From Psychrobacter sp. AH5 (GTDB lineage Bacteria; Pseudomonadota; Gammaproteobacteria; Pseudomonadales; Moraxellaceae): a DNA stretch of 64,000 nucleotides. The position numbers were made by a program, and so were the translations under genes. The notes under the pieces are model-generated. The model was not told where the DNA came from. It saw only the letters and a list, made by a program, of their open reading frames with translations, and did not search any database. The stretch is taken from the NCBI RefSeq assembly GCF_040371085.1, contig NZ_JAMBMT010000001.1, positions 620,001-684,000 of the forward strand, in the 5' to 3' direction. The number at the start of each line of letters is the position of its first letter. Position 1 is the first letter of the stretch. Below, in pieces: positions 37,292 to 47,479 of the stretch.

Positions 37292-37480
37292 CTATTGCCT
37301 CATAGCTACTAATACTTTATCAAGCCAGCTACCAAACCATGATAATGGGTTAATGACATTCGTCTTTAGCATATAATATATAGGTATGCAGGCAAACAAT
37401 AGCAAGCCTGAGTATAAAAATAATATCAAACAGCGAAGTTTTATCGAAAAACCGTGATAGTTTATGCTAATCGTTGGCAT
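37292..37480 (-). CDS. Possible small membrane protein, 62 aa
   Basis: An open frame with one strong membrane segment (LRCLILFLYSGLLLFACIPI) and short charged ends. There is no recognisable Shine-Dalgarno and no known family. It fills the gap between two genes, but may be chance in AT-rich DNA. Confidence 0.3.
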   Translation of the reverse strand: MPTISINYHGFSIKLRCLILFLYSGLLLFACIPIYYMLKTNVINPLSWFGSWLDKVLVAMRQ

Positions 37481-37678
37481 ATTTTGAGGAAACTATGTCA
37501 AACTATCCCCCTTTTATCAGAGTGTGATTATCTCTGTAGTATGATTATTGATGCACTAAACTAATAGATCCGTCTAAAACCATGTTTATATACCTGTTTA
37601 TTGGGCTATAGTCGCTTTTTTGTGGCTATTAAAAGTCAGTATATATAGAGGTATGTGAATAAGATAAAGAGTTTGACT

Positions 37679-38917
37679 ATGTTTCGTCCTTTAGCATTAT
37701 TTATTGGCCTGCGTTATACCCGAGCTGAGCGCAGTAACCGCTTTATCTCCTTTATATCGCTGATCTCTATGATAGGTTTGACGCTTGGAGTTGCGGTACT
37801 TATCACCGTATTATCGGTGATGAATGGCTTTGATCGCGAGCTCAAAACTCGCATACTAGGTATGGTGCCACAAGCGACCGTAACCTCAGCTGAGGTCATT
37901 AGTGATTGGCAGCCGCTTGCAGATCGTATCAAAGCTGAAGATCCAGAAGTGGCAGCAGTGGCTCCTTTTATTCAGTTGCAAGGAATGCTGACCTCAAATG
38001 GTCAAGTAGCCGGAATCATGGTCACTGGTATCGACCCTGAGTACGAAAAAAATGTCTCTATTATCAATAATCACATGACAGAAGGCAGCATCGACACCTT
38101 AAAAGATGGCGACTTCGCTATCGTATTAGGGTTGGAGATGGTGCAGTCGCTTGGGCTTAATATCGGCGATAAGGTGACTTTGGTATTGCCTGAAGCTTCG
38201 CCATCACCAGCCGGCGTTATCCCTAGGTTTAAGCGCTTTACCTTGACAGGTATCTTTGATATCAGTCCTGATGTTAATACTCTAGCGGCCTTTATTCCGA
38301 TGAACGATGCGGCAAAGCTGCTCAGGCTACCGGCTGGCGCGCAAGGTATTCGCTTAAAGCTAGATGATATCTTCCAAGCCCCCATTGCGGCGCAAAAAGC
38401 GGCTAGCATCGCGCCCGCTCAGCTTTATCCGAGCGACTGGACACAAACCCATGGTAATTTATTTGGGGCTATCCAGATGGAAAAAGCGATGGTTGGTTTA
38501 CTGCTCTTTCTAATTATTTTAGTCGCCGCCTTCAACATTGTTTCAAGTCTTGTGATGTTAGTGACCGATAAAAAAGCTGATATTGCTATTTTAAAGACCT
38601 TTGGTGCCTCACCGCGCTTGATTACGCAAGTATTTATGGTGCAAGGGGTAGTGATAGGGGTTATTGGAACGGTGGCAGGAACGATATTGGGTATTATATT
38701 TGCGCTTACGGTCAGCGATATTTTGGGCTTTATTAATCAAGTTTTCGGTCTGAATCTATTTGATGCCTATTTTGTCAATTATCTGCCTTCACAATTACGT
38801 TTAGCCGATGTGGTATTGATTACAGGCGCCTCTTTTGTCCTCAGCTTTTTGGCGACAATTTATCCAGCGCGCCGAGCGGCTAAAATTCAACCGGCACAAA
38901 CGCTACGTTATGAGTAG
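37679..38917 (+). CDS. lolC: Lipoprotein-releasing ABC transporter permease, LolC/LolF type
   Basis: A 412-aa permease. I start at ATG 37679 (MFRPLALFIGLRY, the family start, with AAAGAG upstream) rather than GTG 37655. It has one N-terminal membrane helix, a large periplasmic MacB-like domain (about 45-250) and three C-terminal helices with LLLFLIILVAAFNIVSSLVM, ending AAKIQPAQTLRYE. It extracts mature lipoproteins from the inner membrane for LolA. Only one permease gene precedes lolD, consistent with the single-permease LolDF arrangement. Confidence 0.92.
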   Translation: MFRPLALFIGLRYTRAERSNRFISFISLISMIGLTLGVAVLITVLSVMNGFDRELKTRILGMVPQATVTSAEVISDWQPLADRIKAEDPEVAAVAPFIQLQGMLTSNGQVAGIMVTGIDPEYEKNVSIINNHMTEGSIDTLKDGDFAIVLGLEMVQSLGLNIGDKVTLVLPEASPSPAGVIPRFKRFTLTGIFDISPDVNTLAAFIPMNDAAKLLRLPAGAQGIRLKLDDIFQAPIAAQKAASIAPAQLYPSDWTQTHGNLFGAIQMEKAMVGLLLFLIILVAAFNIVSSLVMLVTDKKADIAILKTFGASPRLITQVFMVQGVVIGVIGTVAGTILGIIFALTVSDILGFINQVFGLNLFDAYFVNYLPSQLRLADVVLITGASFVLSFLATIYPARRAAKIQPAQTLRYE

Positions 38918-39029
38918 CCAAGCCTGTACTGAGCTATTACACGGTCATCTATAGCCTACGTAAACATATCGAAGTAGTCGAGGGTGAATATATAGCAACT
39001 GTAAGCAATTAAAGAATAAAGGAAGCGGA

Positions 39030-39710
39030 ATGTCAGCTATTTTGAAGGCAAGCAATATCAGTAAGATCTATGATGAAGGGGCGGTACACACTCAAGTGCT
39101 AACTGGTTTGGATCTTAATATCAATGCCGGCGAGCGTATAGCTATCGTTGGCACTAGTGGTTCGGGCAAGAGTACCTTATTGCATCTATTAGGTGGTCTT
39201 GATACGCCTACTAGCGGTGAAGTTTGGTTACATGGGGAGTGTCTTAATCATATGAATGAGACCGAACGCGGTGCCATGCGCAATAAATATCTAGGTTTTA
39301 TTTACCAGTTTCATCATCTATTAGCGGAGTTTACCGCAATAGAAAATGTCGCTATGCCGCTGCTTATGCGCCCAAAAGTATCAACTACTGAGGCTCGTAA
39401 GCAGGCGATTGAGATTTTAGAAAATGTGGGTTTGGGTCATCGTTTGGAGCACAGACCTGGTGAGCTATCCGGTGGTGAGCGTCAAAGGGTTGCTATTGCT
39501 CGCGCTTTGGTCACTAAGCCTTCGCTTATTTTAGCCGATGAGCCTACCGGAAACTTGGATTATGATAATGCACAAAGTGTTTTTGGGCTACTCTCAGAGC
39601 TACAAAGCACTATGAAAACGGCATTATTAATGGTGACTCATGATCGTAGCCTCGCTGCGCTAGCGGATCGTCAGCTACTATTACGCAATGGCCACTGGGA
39701 AAACTACTAG
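39030..39710 (+). CDS. lolD: Lipoprotein-releasing ABC transporter ATPase LolD
   Basis: A 226-aa ATPase. Walker [10 protein letters not shown] is at about 42-50, the LolD motif region is [16 protein letters not shown], the signature is [15 protein letters not shown] and Walker B is [12 protein letters not shown]. It powers the adjacent permease 112 bp upstream. AAGGAAG precedes the ATG. Confidence 0.95.
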   Translation: MSAILKASNISKIYDEGAVHTQVLTGLDLNINAGERIAIVGTSGSGKSTLLHLLGGLDTPTSGEVWLHGECLNHMNETERGAMRNKYLGFIYQFHHLLAEFTAIENVAMPLLMRPKVSTTEARKQAIEILENVGLGHRLEHRPGELSGGERQRVAIARALVTKPSLILADEPTGNLDYDNAQSVFGLLSELQSTMKTALLMVTHDRSLAALADRQLLLRNGHWENY

Positions 39711-39883
39711 TAAAGAGCCATAATGAAGTTAACAGTAAAGCGGTATTAGCAGTAAGCGATAGATGTTGAGTTACAGACAATGAGCTAGTCGTTAGAAAAG
39801 CTACTAGATCTCTAAAAAGCAGATATTGTTTATAACAATGGCTAATGGTATGGTTTTTTATATTATATTATGAGTATTGAGCC

Positions 39884-40222
39884 ATGAGTTTAATCGATAT
39901 TATTGAGAGTAAAGTTATAGATAATAAAGACGATCCTATTGCCGCTTTTGGCAGCGCTGAGGAAGGTGAGGATCCTTTATTTCCATATATTGACCCTCAA
40001 GCGTTTGAGCGAGTAGGGGTAGCAGCTCAAAAAGAGCAATTCACAGCGATATTTGATGCTATTACTTTAGCCGGTGTGGATTATTATTTGAAAGTGCAAG
40101 AAACGGTGGGCGGTAAGCAATATCATTTAACTAAAGATGATAAAGTCATTACGACACAAGTGATGGATAGTCAATTCAAAGATACTATTCTTGACGCCTT
40201 GGAAACTCATCAACAAAGCTAG
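39884..40222 (+). CDS. Hypothetical acidic protein, 112 aa
   Basis: Family not recognised. A soluble, acidic protein: SLIDIIESKVIDNKDDPIAA start, then a C-terminal part predicted alpha/beta (FDAITLAGVDYYLKVQE, KQYHLTKDDKVITTQVMD). No signal peptide. No strong Shine-Dalgarno precedes the ATG (GAGCC only), though base composition and codon use look coding. It is 173 bp downstream of lolD on the same strand. Confidence 0.65.
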   Translation: MSLIDIIESKVIDNKDDPIAAFGSAEEGEDPLFPYIDPQAFERVGVAAQKEQFTAIFDAITLAGVDYYLKVQETVGGKQYHLTKDDKVITTQVMDSQFKDTILDALETHQQS

Positions 40223-40322
40223 ACACTGCTAGAAGATTTATAGCTATTAAGGTTATAGCTACTACATTACTATAGTAATGTTTTAAAGCGTCAAAACTTT
40301 GCACCATTGAGCCTTTAAGCCA

Positions 40323-40898
40323 CTAAGGTTTTGGTGTTTTATCATTACGTAATCCTTGTCGTTTTTGCCAACTGACTACTGTTTTATAACGCCAAATCGC
40401 TTTGAATGCCAAACCACAAACGATGCTAGTAATGATAGCTAAAATAGTCAGTCCCAAACAAAAAGCGGTAATCGATACTTTGCCGCTATGCGTGACAAAA
40501 GGATTGGCGCCATCTGATAATACCCACAAGCTAAAATCAGCAATCATCCTACCAATCAGCCGTAAGCTAATCATCGGCACATCGATGATTTTTGCGCCAA
40601 TATAATAGCCGGCATAAAAGATGGGCAGAGTCGTCAACGGATTGGTAATCCAAGTCAGACCAAGCGCCATCGGCACATTAGCGCGAAAGATAAGCGCGCC
40701 AATCAAAGCTAATAGCATCTGTCCTGGTAGCGGAAAAAACGCACTAAGCACCCCAATATAAACCGCTTTATTTAGGCTATGGCGATTAAACTGCCACAAC
40801 CTAGGATCCGCTAAATGCGGCGCAAATAGTTTTAGACTACGGCTTTGTAAGATTTGTTCGGGAGTAGGAAGTAGGTTTTTTAGACGTTTTTTGGACAC
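40323..40898 (-). CDS. DUF2062-domain membrane protein
   Basis: A 191-aa protein of the DUF2062 family: basic N-terminus, then FNRHSLNKAVYIGVLSAFFP, PGQMLLALIGALIFRANVP and LTWITNPLTTLPIFYAGYYI, the family core. There are about three membrane segments and a C-terminal basic tail. Function unknown. It is divergent from comEC. Confidence 0.85.
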   Translation of the reverse strand: MSKKRLKNLLPTPEQILQSRSLKLFAPHLADPRLWQFNRHSLNKAVYIGVLSAFFPLPGQMLLALIGALIFRANVPMALGLTWITNPLTTLPIFYAGYYIGAKIIDVPMISLRLIGRMIADFSLWVLSDGANPFVTHSGKVSITAFCLGLTILAIITSIVCGLAFKAIWRYKTVVSWQKRQGLRNDKTPKP

Positions 40899-41161
40899 AA
40901 GCTTGCCTTTAGTCGCTAATTATTACCTGCCGATACCAATATATTAAGCAGATAAGTGATTACGTTTTTAGACAAAAGTATATCAACAGTAATAGTGCTA
41001 TAATTAAATCATAGCGACTTTTGAGCTCTGATCTAGCTTTTGACAAAGTTTTTTACGGCGACATTTTGTTTTAAGTAAGCTGGTTAGTATAGGTCAATAT
41101 AAAGGCGAATACTATCGCTAGCAGGTGATAAAAAAACTAAATCAGCGGCTAAGGAGTGCCA

Positions 41162-44100
41162 GTGTATTGGTTGATTGGCACTTTAATTATAGTCGCTATG
41201 ATTGGCGTATTAACGGTAGCGGCCGATAGTGAGTTATCAGCTCTGGAGAGTCTACCGCTGATAGTGACTAGTAATGGTTGGTTTTTACCTTTGCTACTTT
41301 TTGCAATGGCTTTTATTTTGATCCTCTTTAAGCTGCGAACCGCTTTAGTATTCTCACCTCCCATAGCGCTAGTAACCGAGCAACCAGCAATAGAGGAATT
41401 AGCTTTAACAGCTAATAGCAACTCTGCAAAAACTACCTTACCTGTCACTGCTTCAATAACACGCCTTTATAATCGCGCCTTACTTATCAAAGCTATCCGT
41501 TATCTAATCGTAGCGTTATTAGCGCTCGCTTTACTTACTGGCAGTATCTTACAGGCATTAACTCAGCATCAACAGTTGCAGCTTACCAAAGTGAGCACAG
41601 CTATGCGGGTACAAGCTTGGGTAACTATCGAGGGTATTAGAGATAGCGTCTATGATGCCAGTACCAATAGCGGCTATCGACAAGTCGCTACTTTGAGCCA
41701 TATAGCGCCACTGACAGCTGAGCTAAGCTCCAACGATTTAACAGCGCAAAGTATCGAGAACGCAAACAACCCTTTGCCCAAAAGCAACCAATTAAACGAG
41801 CGGCGCGTATTACTAAGCTTATACCCCAAAAAAGCCAATGATGACCCTAGTATTGTCACCCTCAATAATCTAAAGCCTGGCTCGCGTATATTAATGAGCT
41901 TATCACTAGCGCCGCTAGCCAGCTCTGAGCAAACGCTAAATAATCCGACTGGTTTTGATAGTTATCGTTGGCTACGTGCTCGTCATATTGATGGGGTAGC
42001 GACTATTATTGCAGTGAGCTCAGTCACTGAGCACTCATCAAGCTTAGCGCTAGCTAACGATGACGCTACCTTATTTTGGCAGCGAGCGCGTAACACTATC
42101 GATAATTGGCGTTTGCAACTACGTCAGCATTTTTATCAAGATTGGTCCGCTAAAACCGCTAGTGAACAACAAGCGCAAGCCGTGACCTTGAGCCTACTTA
42201 CCGGTGATCGCAGCTTAATCAATCGCGAGACCAAAGATCTGTACCAGCTAGCCGGTATCTCGCATTTGTTAGCGATTTCGGGTACTCATGTGCTATTTAT
42301 GGCTATTATGTTAGCGGCTATGGCAGTGCTATTAGTTCAGCGATTTTATCCGGCACTCTATCGCACCGCGGCGCGCTGGCAAGTACGTTGGTGGGTGATA
42401 ATAGCGTCGGCTTTTATTTATGCGTTATTTACAGGTTTTGATGTACCCGCAGCACGTACCGCTTGGATGCTATTAGCTCTAGGGCTAGTGCGCCTAACCT
42501 TGGTGCCTATTAGCACCATGCGAGTGCTGCTGGCATTAGCGATCATTATGGCTTGGATGGATCCGTACGTGTTATGGCAAGCGGGTTATTGGCTGTCTTT
42601 TATTGCGGTAGCTTTATTACTAAAATACGAGGATGTGCTACAAAGCCAAACTTTAAACTCTAATTCTTCATTATCTCTATCATATTCTACTAGCTCGTCA
42701 ATAATCAGCGAAAATCGGCAAAGCTTTATCAAGTTAAAGCTCTTGAATAGTAAAGGCTGGTTACTATTCAAGCGTATCTTTAGATTGCAGCTTTGGTTAT
42801 TTATCGCGCTGCTGCCTATCACTTTATTGTTATTTGGCAAAGTCTCGCTATGGGGACTTGTGATTAACTTATTTGCTATTGGTTTATTCGGTTGGCTCAT
42901 TGTGCCGCTAAATTTACTAGCCGGGCTTTGCTATTTATTATCGCCAGCTATCGCTGATAGCATTTGGGCGTTGGTTAGTAGCATTGTCAGTTATTTACAT
43001 CAATTGATTGAGTGGCTAACGACGCTGCCTATACTAAGTAGCGCTTGGTTATATACGCCTATCAATTTTGCTATGGTATTGATGGCGGTACTGGTGATAT
43101 TGCCATGGCTACTGCCACGCGGACTGCTGAGCCGCTTATTGTCACTACCGCCGCTGACGCTTTTGCTGATGACTATTTATGCCAATCAGCACTCTTTTTC
43201 TCAGACACCAACCCTCTATATTTTGCCGACAGGCGATCGTTATATCACGTCAGCAGTACTTATTTATCCTATTGATAAAAATAATGCTAACCAAAGTAAA
43301 GAGGGTGAAAAATCACTGAGGCAAGATAAGATAAGCTGGCTATTTTTGGCAGATCATAGAGTGCAAGGTGAGGATAGTAAGCCAAGCTCATTAATCGCTG
43401 ATAAGCTTACGAAAATATTAGAGCAGCAACTGCGCACACTCGCTATAAAAAATCTGCAAGGTATCATCGTGCAAAGTAGCGACTCAGCTTTGACGGCAAC
43501 TTTGTCTGATACTACTAAAAGCGATAAGCGTAAAGCAAGTTCTAAAAATACTAAAGGCTTGCAAGATTTGCAAAACTTATCAGGCGCGCAGCCGCTATTA
43601 GCGTTGACGGTAGCGCGATTAAGCCAAGTGTTACCTACGGCGCAATATTGGCAGGCAGGGCGGCATGAGCTTTGGCCAGCGCTTTTACCACAAACCCAAA
43701 AAAGCCAATCGTCACTTACTAATACACCTTATATTAGTGCCCAAGACTGTCAAACAGGTAAGCGGTGGCAAGATTTGAGCGGACAGCTAAAATTACAAGT
43801 GCTGACTGGTTGGCGTGAGATTGATGATGCTAGCGTTTGGGATTGTAGTGTGGCTATCGACAGCTCGTTGCCGATAACGGTAGTGCATTATAAGGCTAGT
43901 AATCCTCAGCAGCCTACTAAAGCTACTGTGCAAATGCTTGTTGATGATAAAGGATTAGCTATCTTAGATAAAGCTAAGACTGACTCGACAGTTGAGACCA
44001 TAACTGAGCCTACAGCTTCGTCGCGGCTTATTCTGGATAGTGCTACTCACAAACGCAGCTGGCAGTTGTGGTCGCTAATGTGTCGCGCTGAACCTTTCGC

Positions 44101-44260
44101 GTTAGATATCAGCCAAGCCGCGACTACTTCAAGCGCTTGGCTGAGTCATAGTAGCTCAAGGGTGTCGACACAGGTGTTAGAGATGCAGCAGGCTAAGCAA
44201 ATAATAACTTATGATGAGCAACCCTTGGAGGCCGCGTTGATGCTTGAGGATAATTATTAA
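41162..44260 (+). CDS. comEC: DNA-uptake channel ComEC/Rec2
   Basis: A 1032-aa membrane protein. I prefer GTG 41162 to GTG 41156 because AAGGAG (41151-41156) is correctly spaced for the later codon. It has N-terminal helices with the OB-like DUF4131 region, then the competence core with LLAISGTHVLFMAIMLAAMA, FDVPAARTAWML and further helices to about residue 660. The C-terminal part (about 670-1032) is where family members carry a metallo-hydrolase domain, but no HxHxDH motif is visible here. It transports single-stranded DNA across the inner membrane. It is longer than usual (about 750-850). Confidence 0.88.
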   Translation: MYWLIGTLIIVAMIGVLTVAADSELSALESLPLIVTSNGWFLPLLLFAMAFILILFKLRTALVFSPPIALVTEQPAIEELALTANSNSAKTTLPVTASITRLYNRALLIKAIRYLIVALLALALLTGSILQALTQHQQLQLTKVSTAMRVQAWVTIEGIRDSVYDASTNSGYRQVATLSHIAPLTAELSSNDLTAQSIENANNPLPKSNQLNERRVLLSLYPKKANDDPSIVTLNNLKPGSRILMSLSLAPLASSEQTLNNPTGFDSYRWLRARHIDGVATIIAVSSVTEHSSSLALANDDATLFWQRARNTIDNWRLQLRQHFYQDWSAKTASEQQAQAVTLSLLTGDRSLINRETKDLYQLAGISHLLAISGTHVLFMAIMLAAMAVLLVQRFYPALYRTAARWQVRWWVIIASAFIYALFTGFDVPAARTAWMLLALGLVRLTLVPISTMRVLLALAIIMAWMDPYVLWQAGYWLSFIAVALLLKYEDVLQSQTLNSNSSLSLSYSTSSSIISENRQSFIKLKLLNSKGWLLFKRIFRLQLWLFIALLPITLLLFGKVSLWGLVINLFAIGLFGWLIVPLNLLAGLCYLLSPAIADSIWALVSSIVSYLHQLIEWLTTLPILSSAWLYTPINFAMVLMAVLVILPWLLPRGLLSRLLSLPPLTLLLMTIYANQHSFSQTPTLYILPTGDRYITSAVLIYPIDKNNANQSKEGEKSLRQDKISWLFLADHRVQGEDSKPSSLIADKLTKILEQQLRTLAIKNLQGIIVQSSDSALTATLSDTTKSDKRKASSKNTKGLQDLQNLSGAQPLLALTVARLSQVLPTAQYWQAGRHELWPALLPQTQKSQSSLTNTPYISAQDCQTGKRWQDLSGQLKLQVLTGWREIDDASVWDCSVAIDSSLPITVVHYKASNPQQPTKATVQMLVDDKGLAILDKAKTDSTVETITEPTASSRLILDSATHKRSWQLWSLMCRAEPFALDISQAATTSSAWLSHSSSRVSTQVLEMQQAKQIITYDEQPLEAALMLEDNY

Positions 44261-44448
44261 TAGCAACCAATAGCTAGGCCGATACCTAACCTGTAAGCTT
44301 ATTGATGCAATAAGCTCACCTTTTACTATTGAACCTTGGCTATAATGCCACCATACTTAGCACACTGTTTATTTTTTATCAGTTAGACCTGTATTTTTAT
44401 AGACGATATTTATACCTTGTTTAGATCGATTTTAACTTAGGAAGTTAT

Positions 44449-45504
44449 ATGCCCAACTGGCCACCAGACCCTAACAAACGTCCTGATAATTCGGCAAATC
44501 AACCGCTACCTTTACAGCAGGTACCGGCCAATCAGCCAAGCGGACAAGAATGGCGTCTTATCGAAAAAACCTTATTAGCCAGTGTTGAAGAGCAGCGCCG
44601 CTCTAGGCGTTGGAGTATCTTTTTTAAGCTGCTGACCTTTGGTTATATCTTGTTGTTATTCTTTAGCTTCAGCCGAGGCTGTAGTACCAAAACGCCTACT
44701 GGTATTGAAGGAACTAACTCTCCACATCTGGCAGTGGTTGAGCTACAAGGCGTCATCAGCAACGGCGATATAGCCAATGCTTATGATATCAGCGAAGCTT
44801 TGACTCGCGCTTTTGAGAATAACAATGCAAAAGCGGTAGCTTTAGATATCAACTCTCCAGGCGGCTCACCAGTGCAGTCTGATGAGATCTGGCAAACGAT
44901 GATGGATCTGCGCAAACAGTATCCTGATAAAAAGCTCTACGCGGTCATCGGTGATATCGGTGCTTCTGGTGCTTATTATATTGCTTCTGCAGCGGATGAG
45001 ATCTATGTCAATCCATCAAGTTTGGTGGGCTCTATCGGCGTTATTATGCCAAGTTATAACATCGAAGGCTTGATGGATAAAGTGGGTGTCGAAGATCGCA
45101 CTATTACCGCTGGCGAATATAAAGACATCTTAAGCCTATCGCGTCCGCTTACTGCTTATGAAGAGCAGCATGTTGAGAAGGTGCTAGCTAATACCCATAA
45201 GCACTTCATTAATGCGGTAAAAGAGGGCCGCGGTGATCGTCTCAAAAATCCTGAAGCTAATAAATTATTCTCAGGGTTATTTTGGACCGGCGAGCAGTCT
45301 ATCGCTTTGGGCTTGGCCGATAAAAAGGGTAGTATTGCTAGCTTAGAGAAGCAATTGAAGCTTAATAACGTCGTGAACTACTCTCCTGTTGATCCGTTCC
45401 AGTTATTTATGGATCGTTTTGCCGTAAAATTAGGCGCTGGCGTGGGCTCAAGTATTATCCTTGATATGTTGCCGCAACAAGAGGGCAGTGCTGAGATGCG
45501 TTAG
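44449..45504 (+). CDS. sppA: Signal peptide peptidase SppA, 36-kDa type (S49)
   Basis: A 351-aa inner-membrane protease. The cytoplasmic Pro/Asn-rich N-terminus is followed by one membrane segment (about 57-75) and the S49 domain with INSPGGSPVQSDEIW and the nucleophile S173 in GASGAYYIAS, then PSSLVGSIGVIMPSYN. It degrades cleaved signal peptides. AGGAAG precedes the ATG and a terminator follows. Confidence 0.92.
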   Translation: MPNWPPDPNKRPDNSANQPLPLQQVPANQPSGQEWRLIEKTLLASVEEQRRSRRWSIFFKLLTFGYILLLFFSFSRGCSTKTPTGIEGTNSPHLAVVELQGVISNGDIANAYDISEALTRAFENNNAKAVALDINSPGGSPVQSDEIWQTMMDLRKQYPDKKLYAVIGDIGASGAYYIASAADEIYVNPSSLVGSIGVIMPSYNIEGLMDKVGVEDRTITAGEYKDILSLSRPLTAYEEQHVEKVLANTHKHFINAVKEGRGDRLKNPEANKLFSGLFWTGEQSIALGLADKKGSIASLEKQLKLNNVVNYSPVDPFQLFMDRFAVKLGAGVGSSIILDMLPQQEGSAEMR

Positions 45505-45537
45505 TGGTTTTAGTTAAGCTTTATGGTGTCAGTGTTG

Positions 45538-45567
45538 AGGCTGAGCTAGTAAATAGCTCAGCCTTTT
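45538..45567 (+). terminator. Terminator of sppA
   Basis: Perfect 11-bp stem (45538-45548 / 45554-45564) with a 5-nt loop and T4 tail. Confidence 0.85.
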
Positions 45568-45655
45568 GCTATAACTAACATTGATTTTTAGCTAGTGCTA
45601 TCGTGGCTAGGTATAAATAAAATAGCGAGATTATTAAAATAATAGAGAGCCCGTC

Positions 45656-46573
45656 ATGAGTGTAAATAACCCTGTAGCAAATAATCAAAACAACCATGAA
45701 ATGCAGAGATTTTCGCAATTACCCGTATCAAAACTAACGCAAAAGCCGGTGCTACATTTTGCTCATGCTAATGGCATGCCAAGTGCCGTTTATGAGCCTT
45801 TTTTTGCTGGATTAGCTGAGTTTTTTACTATCGAATATATCCCAATGTTAGGGGAGACGCCTGGTTATCGAGTAGATGATCAATGGCGTAGTTTGACGCA
45901 GCAAGTCATCGATAGTGTGGCAGATGCTTGCGCGCGTCACGGTGTGGCGCAACTCGTTGCGGTAGGTCACTCTTTGGGAGCTATGTGTACTTTACAAGCG
46001 CTATACCGTGCGCCCAAGTACTTTAATCAAGCGGTATTAATGGATCCGCCTTGGATTTATGGGCGTAGTAGCTTATTTTGGCATCTGGCCAAAACGCTAG
46101 ATAGATTACCAATGATGAATAATCGCTTGATGGATAAAATATCGCCATCAGGCATCTCCAAACATCGCCGTGATGTCTGGAATAGTCGAGCGGACGCTTA
46201 TGAGCAATTACGCCATAAAGGTTTTTTTAAGCATTTTGATGAGCGTAGCTTTCAAGGATATATCGAGCATGGATTACATGAGCGCGCTGATGGCAAAGTG
46301 ACTTTGGCTATCTCAAAACAAAGCGAAGTGGCAGTGTTTCGAACCAATCCATCGATGTATTGGTTGACGCCTAACAAAGGACCCAAGCCACCAGCTACGC
46401 TAATCATTGGCAAAGATAGTATCTTTTTAAAACGTAAATTCCCTCATAAAATAAAAGCGCGTTTGGGTATAGATTTTCAGACTCATGCCGGCGGTCATAT
46501 GTTTCCGCTTGAGCATCCAGACTCAGTGTCAGCGCTGGTATTAGATATCATTGAGCAGCAGTTATCTGAGTAG
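45656..46573 (+). CDS. Alpha/beta hydrolase
   Basis: A 305-aa alpha/beta-hydrolase. The oxyanion strand is HFAHANGMPSAVY (about 34-46), the nucleophile elbow is GHSLG with S106, the lid region is around 145-220 and the probable catalytic His is in HAGGHMFPLEHPDS near the C-terminus. Substrate unknown. GAG precedes the ATG. It is monocistronic or followed by the CPBP gene (68 bp gap). Confidence 0.85.
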   Translation: MSVNNPVANNQNNHEMQRFSQLPVSKLTQKPVLHFAHANGMPSAVYEPFFAGLAEFFTIEYIPMLGETPGYRVDDQWRSLTQQVIDSVADACARHGVAQLVAVGHSLGAMCTLQALYRAPKYFNQAVLMDPPWIYGRSSLFWHLAKTLDRLPMMNNRLMDKISPSGISKHRRDVWNSRADAYEQLRHKGFFKHFDERSFQGYIEHGLHERADGKVTLAISKQSEVAVFRTNPSMYWLTPNKGPKPPATLIIGKDSIFLKRKFPHKIKARLGIDFQTHAGGHMFPLEHPDSVSALVLDIIEQQLSE

Positions 46574-46641
46574 TAGCAGACTTCATAGAGTAAGCCGTTC
46601 TATTAGTTTGCTTCGCCTCTTATCCCTTTGAGTCAATATTT

Positions 46642-47442
46642 ATGCCAAAACTCACCCGCTTATCTGCTCAAACTCCACAGCCGCTATTCTCTCTTTTTGA
46701 AGCTATGGCGCTGCTAGTTGGTATGGTGTTTGCTTTTTTTGCCAGTCAGCTGTTAGGGGTTTATATTGCCGGCAGGCTGCTATTACCAGCGTTTAAAACG
46801 CAAACGGTAGCGGACGTTTTTTATCATGCTAGCGGTAATGGAACTATTGTTAGTAGCTCTATCTTCTTAAGTTTGCTGTTTTTGAGCGCTCTGATAGTGC
46901 TCCTTATCCGTTCAAAAGGCGGTAGGGTTAGTGACTATTTAGCACTAAAGCGCTTTAATTTGAAAGTAGCTATCGGCAGCTTTGGACTGTTATTGATATT
47001 TTTGATCGGCAGTCAAGCGCTGACTTATCTATTAGATAAATCGCCTTCACTATTTGTCGATCCTCTGTACCAGTCGGTAAGCTCAGTGTGGCTACTGATT
47101 ATCGCTTTGGTGATTGTCGCGCCTATTTATGAAGAGCTGGTGTTTCGCGGGATTATCTGGTCAGCGCTCAAAGAGCAGTTTTCGTTGAGGTATGTCGCAA
47201 ACTCGCTATCGCTAGCAGAGGCGAGAGCGAAGTCTGAGGCACATGGCGCGCTAATGGCTAGCTTGATCACCAGCTTAGTGTTTGCCATTATGCATTTGCA
47301 ATACGGCTTGTATGAGATCAGTACTATCGTTTTGCTCGCCATGATATTTTGTTACGCTCGCTACAAATCAGGCTCACTATTATTGCCAATATTATTGCAT
47401 ATCTTTAATAACGGTTTGGCGATGGGGCAGTATTTATTATAA
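46642..47442 (+). CDS. CPBP-family intramembrane protease
   Basis: A 266-aa membrane protein with about seven segments. It carries the CPBP/Abi motifs EELVFRG (glutamate pair and Arg), AIMHLQYG (His) and a late FNNGLAM. The family includes CAAX-prenyl-type proteases and bacteriocin self-immunity proteins; the bacterial substrate is unknown. The gene is 68 bp downstream of the hydrolase. Confidence 0.85.
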   Translation: MPKLTRLSAQTPQPLFSLFEAMALLVGMVFAFFASQLLGVYIAGRLLLPAFKTQTVADVFYHASGNGTIVSSSIFLSLLFLSALIVLLIRSKGGRVSDYLALKRFNLKVAIGSFGLLLIFLIGSQALTYLLDKSPSLFVDPLYQSVSSVWLLIIALVIVAPIYEELVFRGIIWSALKEQFSLRYVANSLSLAEARAKSEAHGALMASLITSLVFAIMHLQYGLYEISTIVLLAMIFCYARYKSGSLLLPILLHIFNNGLAMGQYLL

Positions 47443-47479
47443 GTTTGTTAACTCAAAAAAAGGTTTTTAGCTTAAGCCA

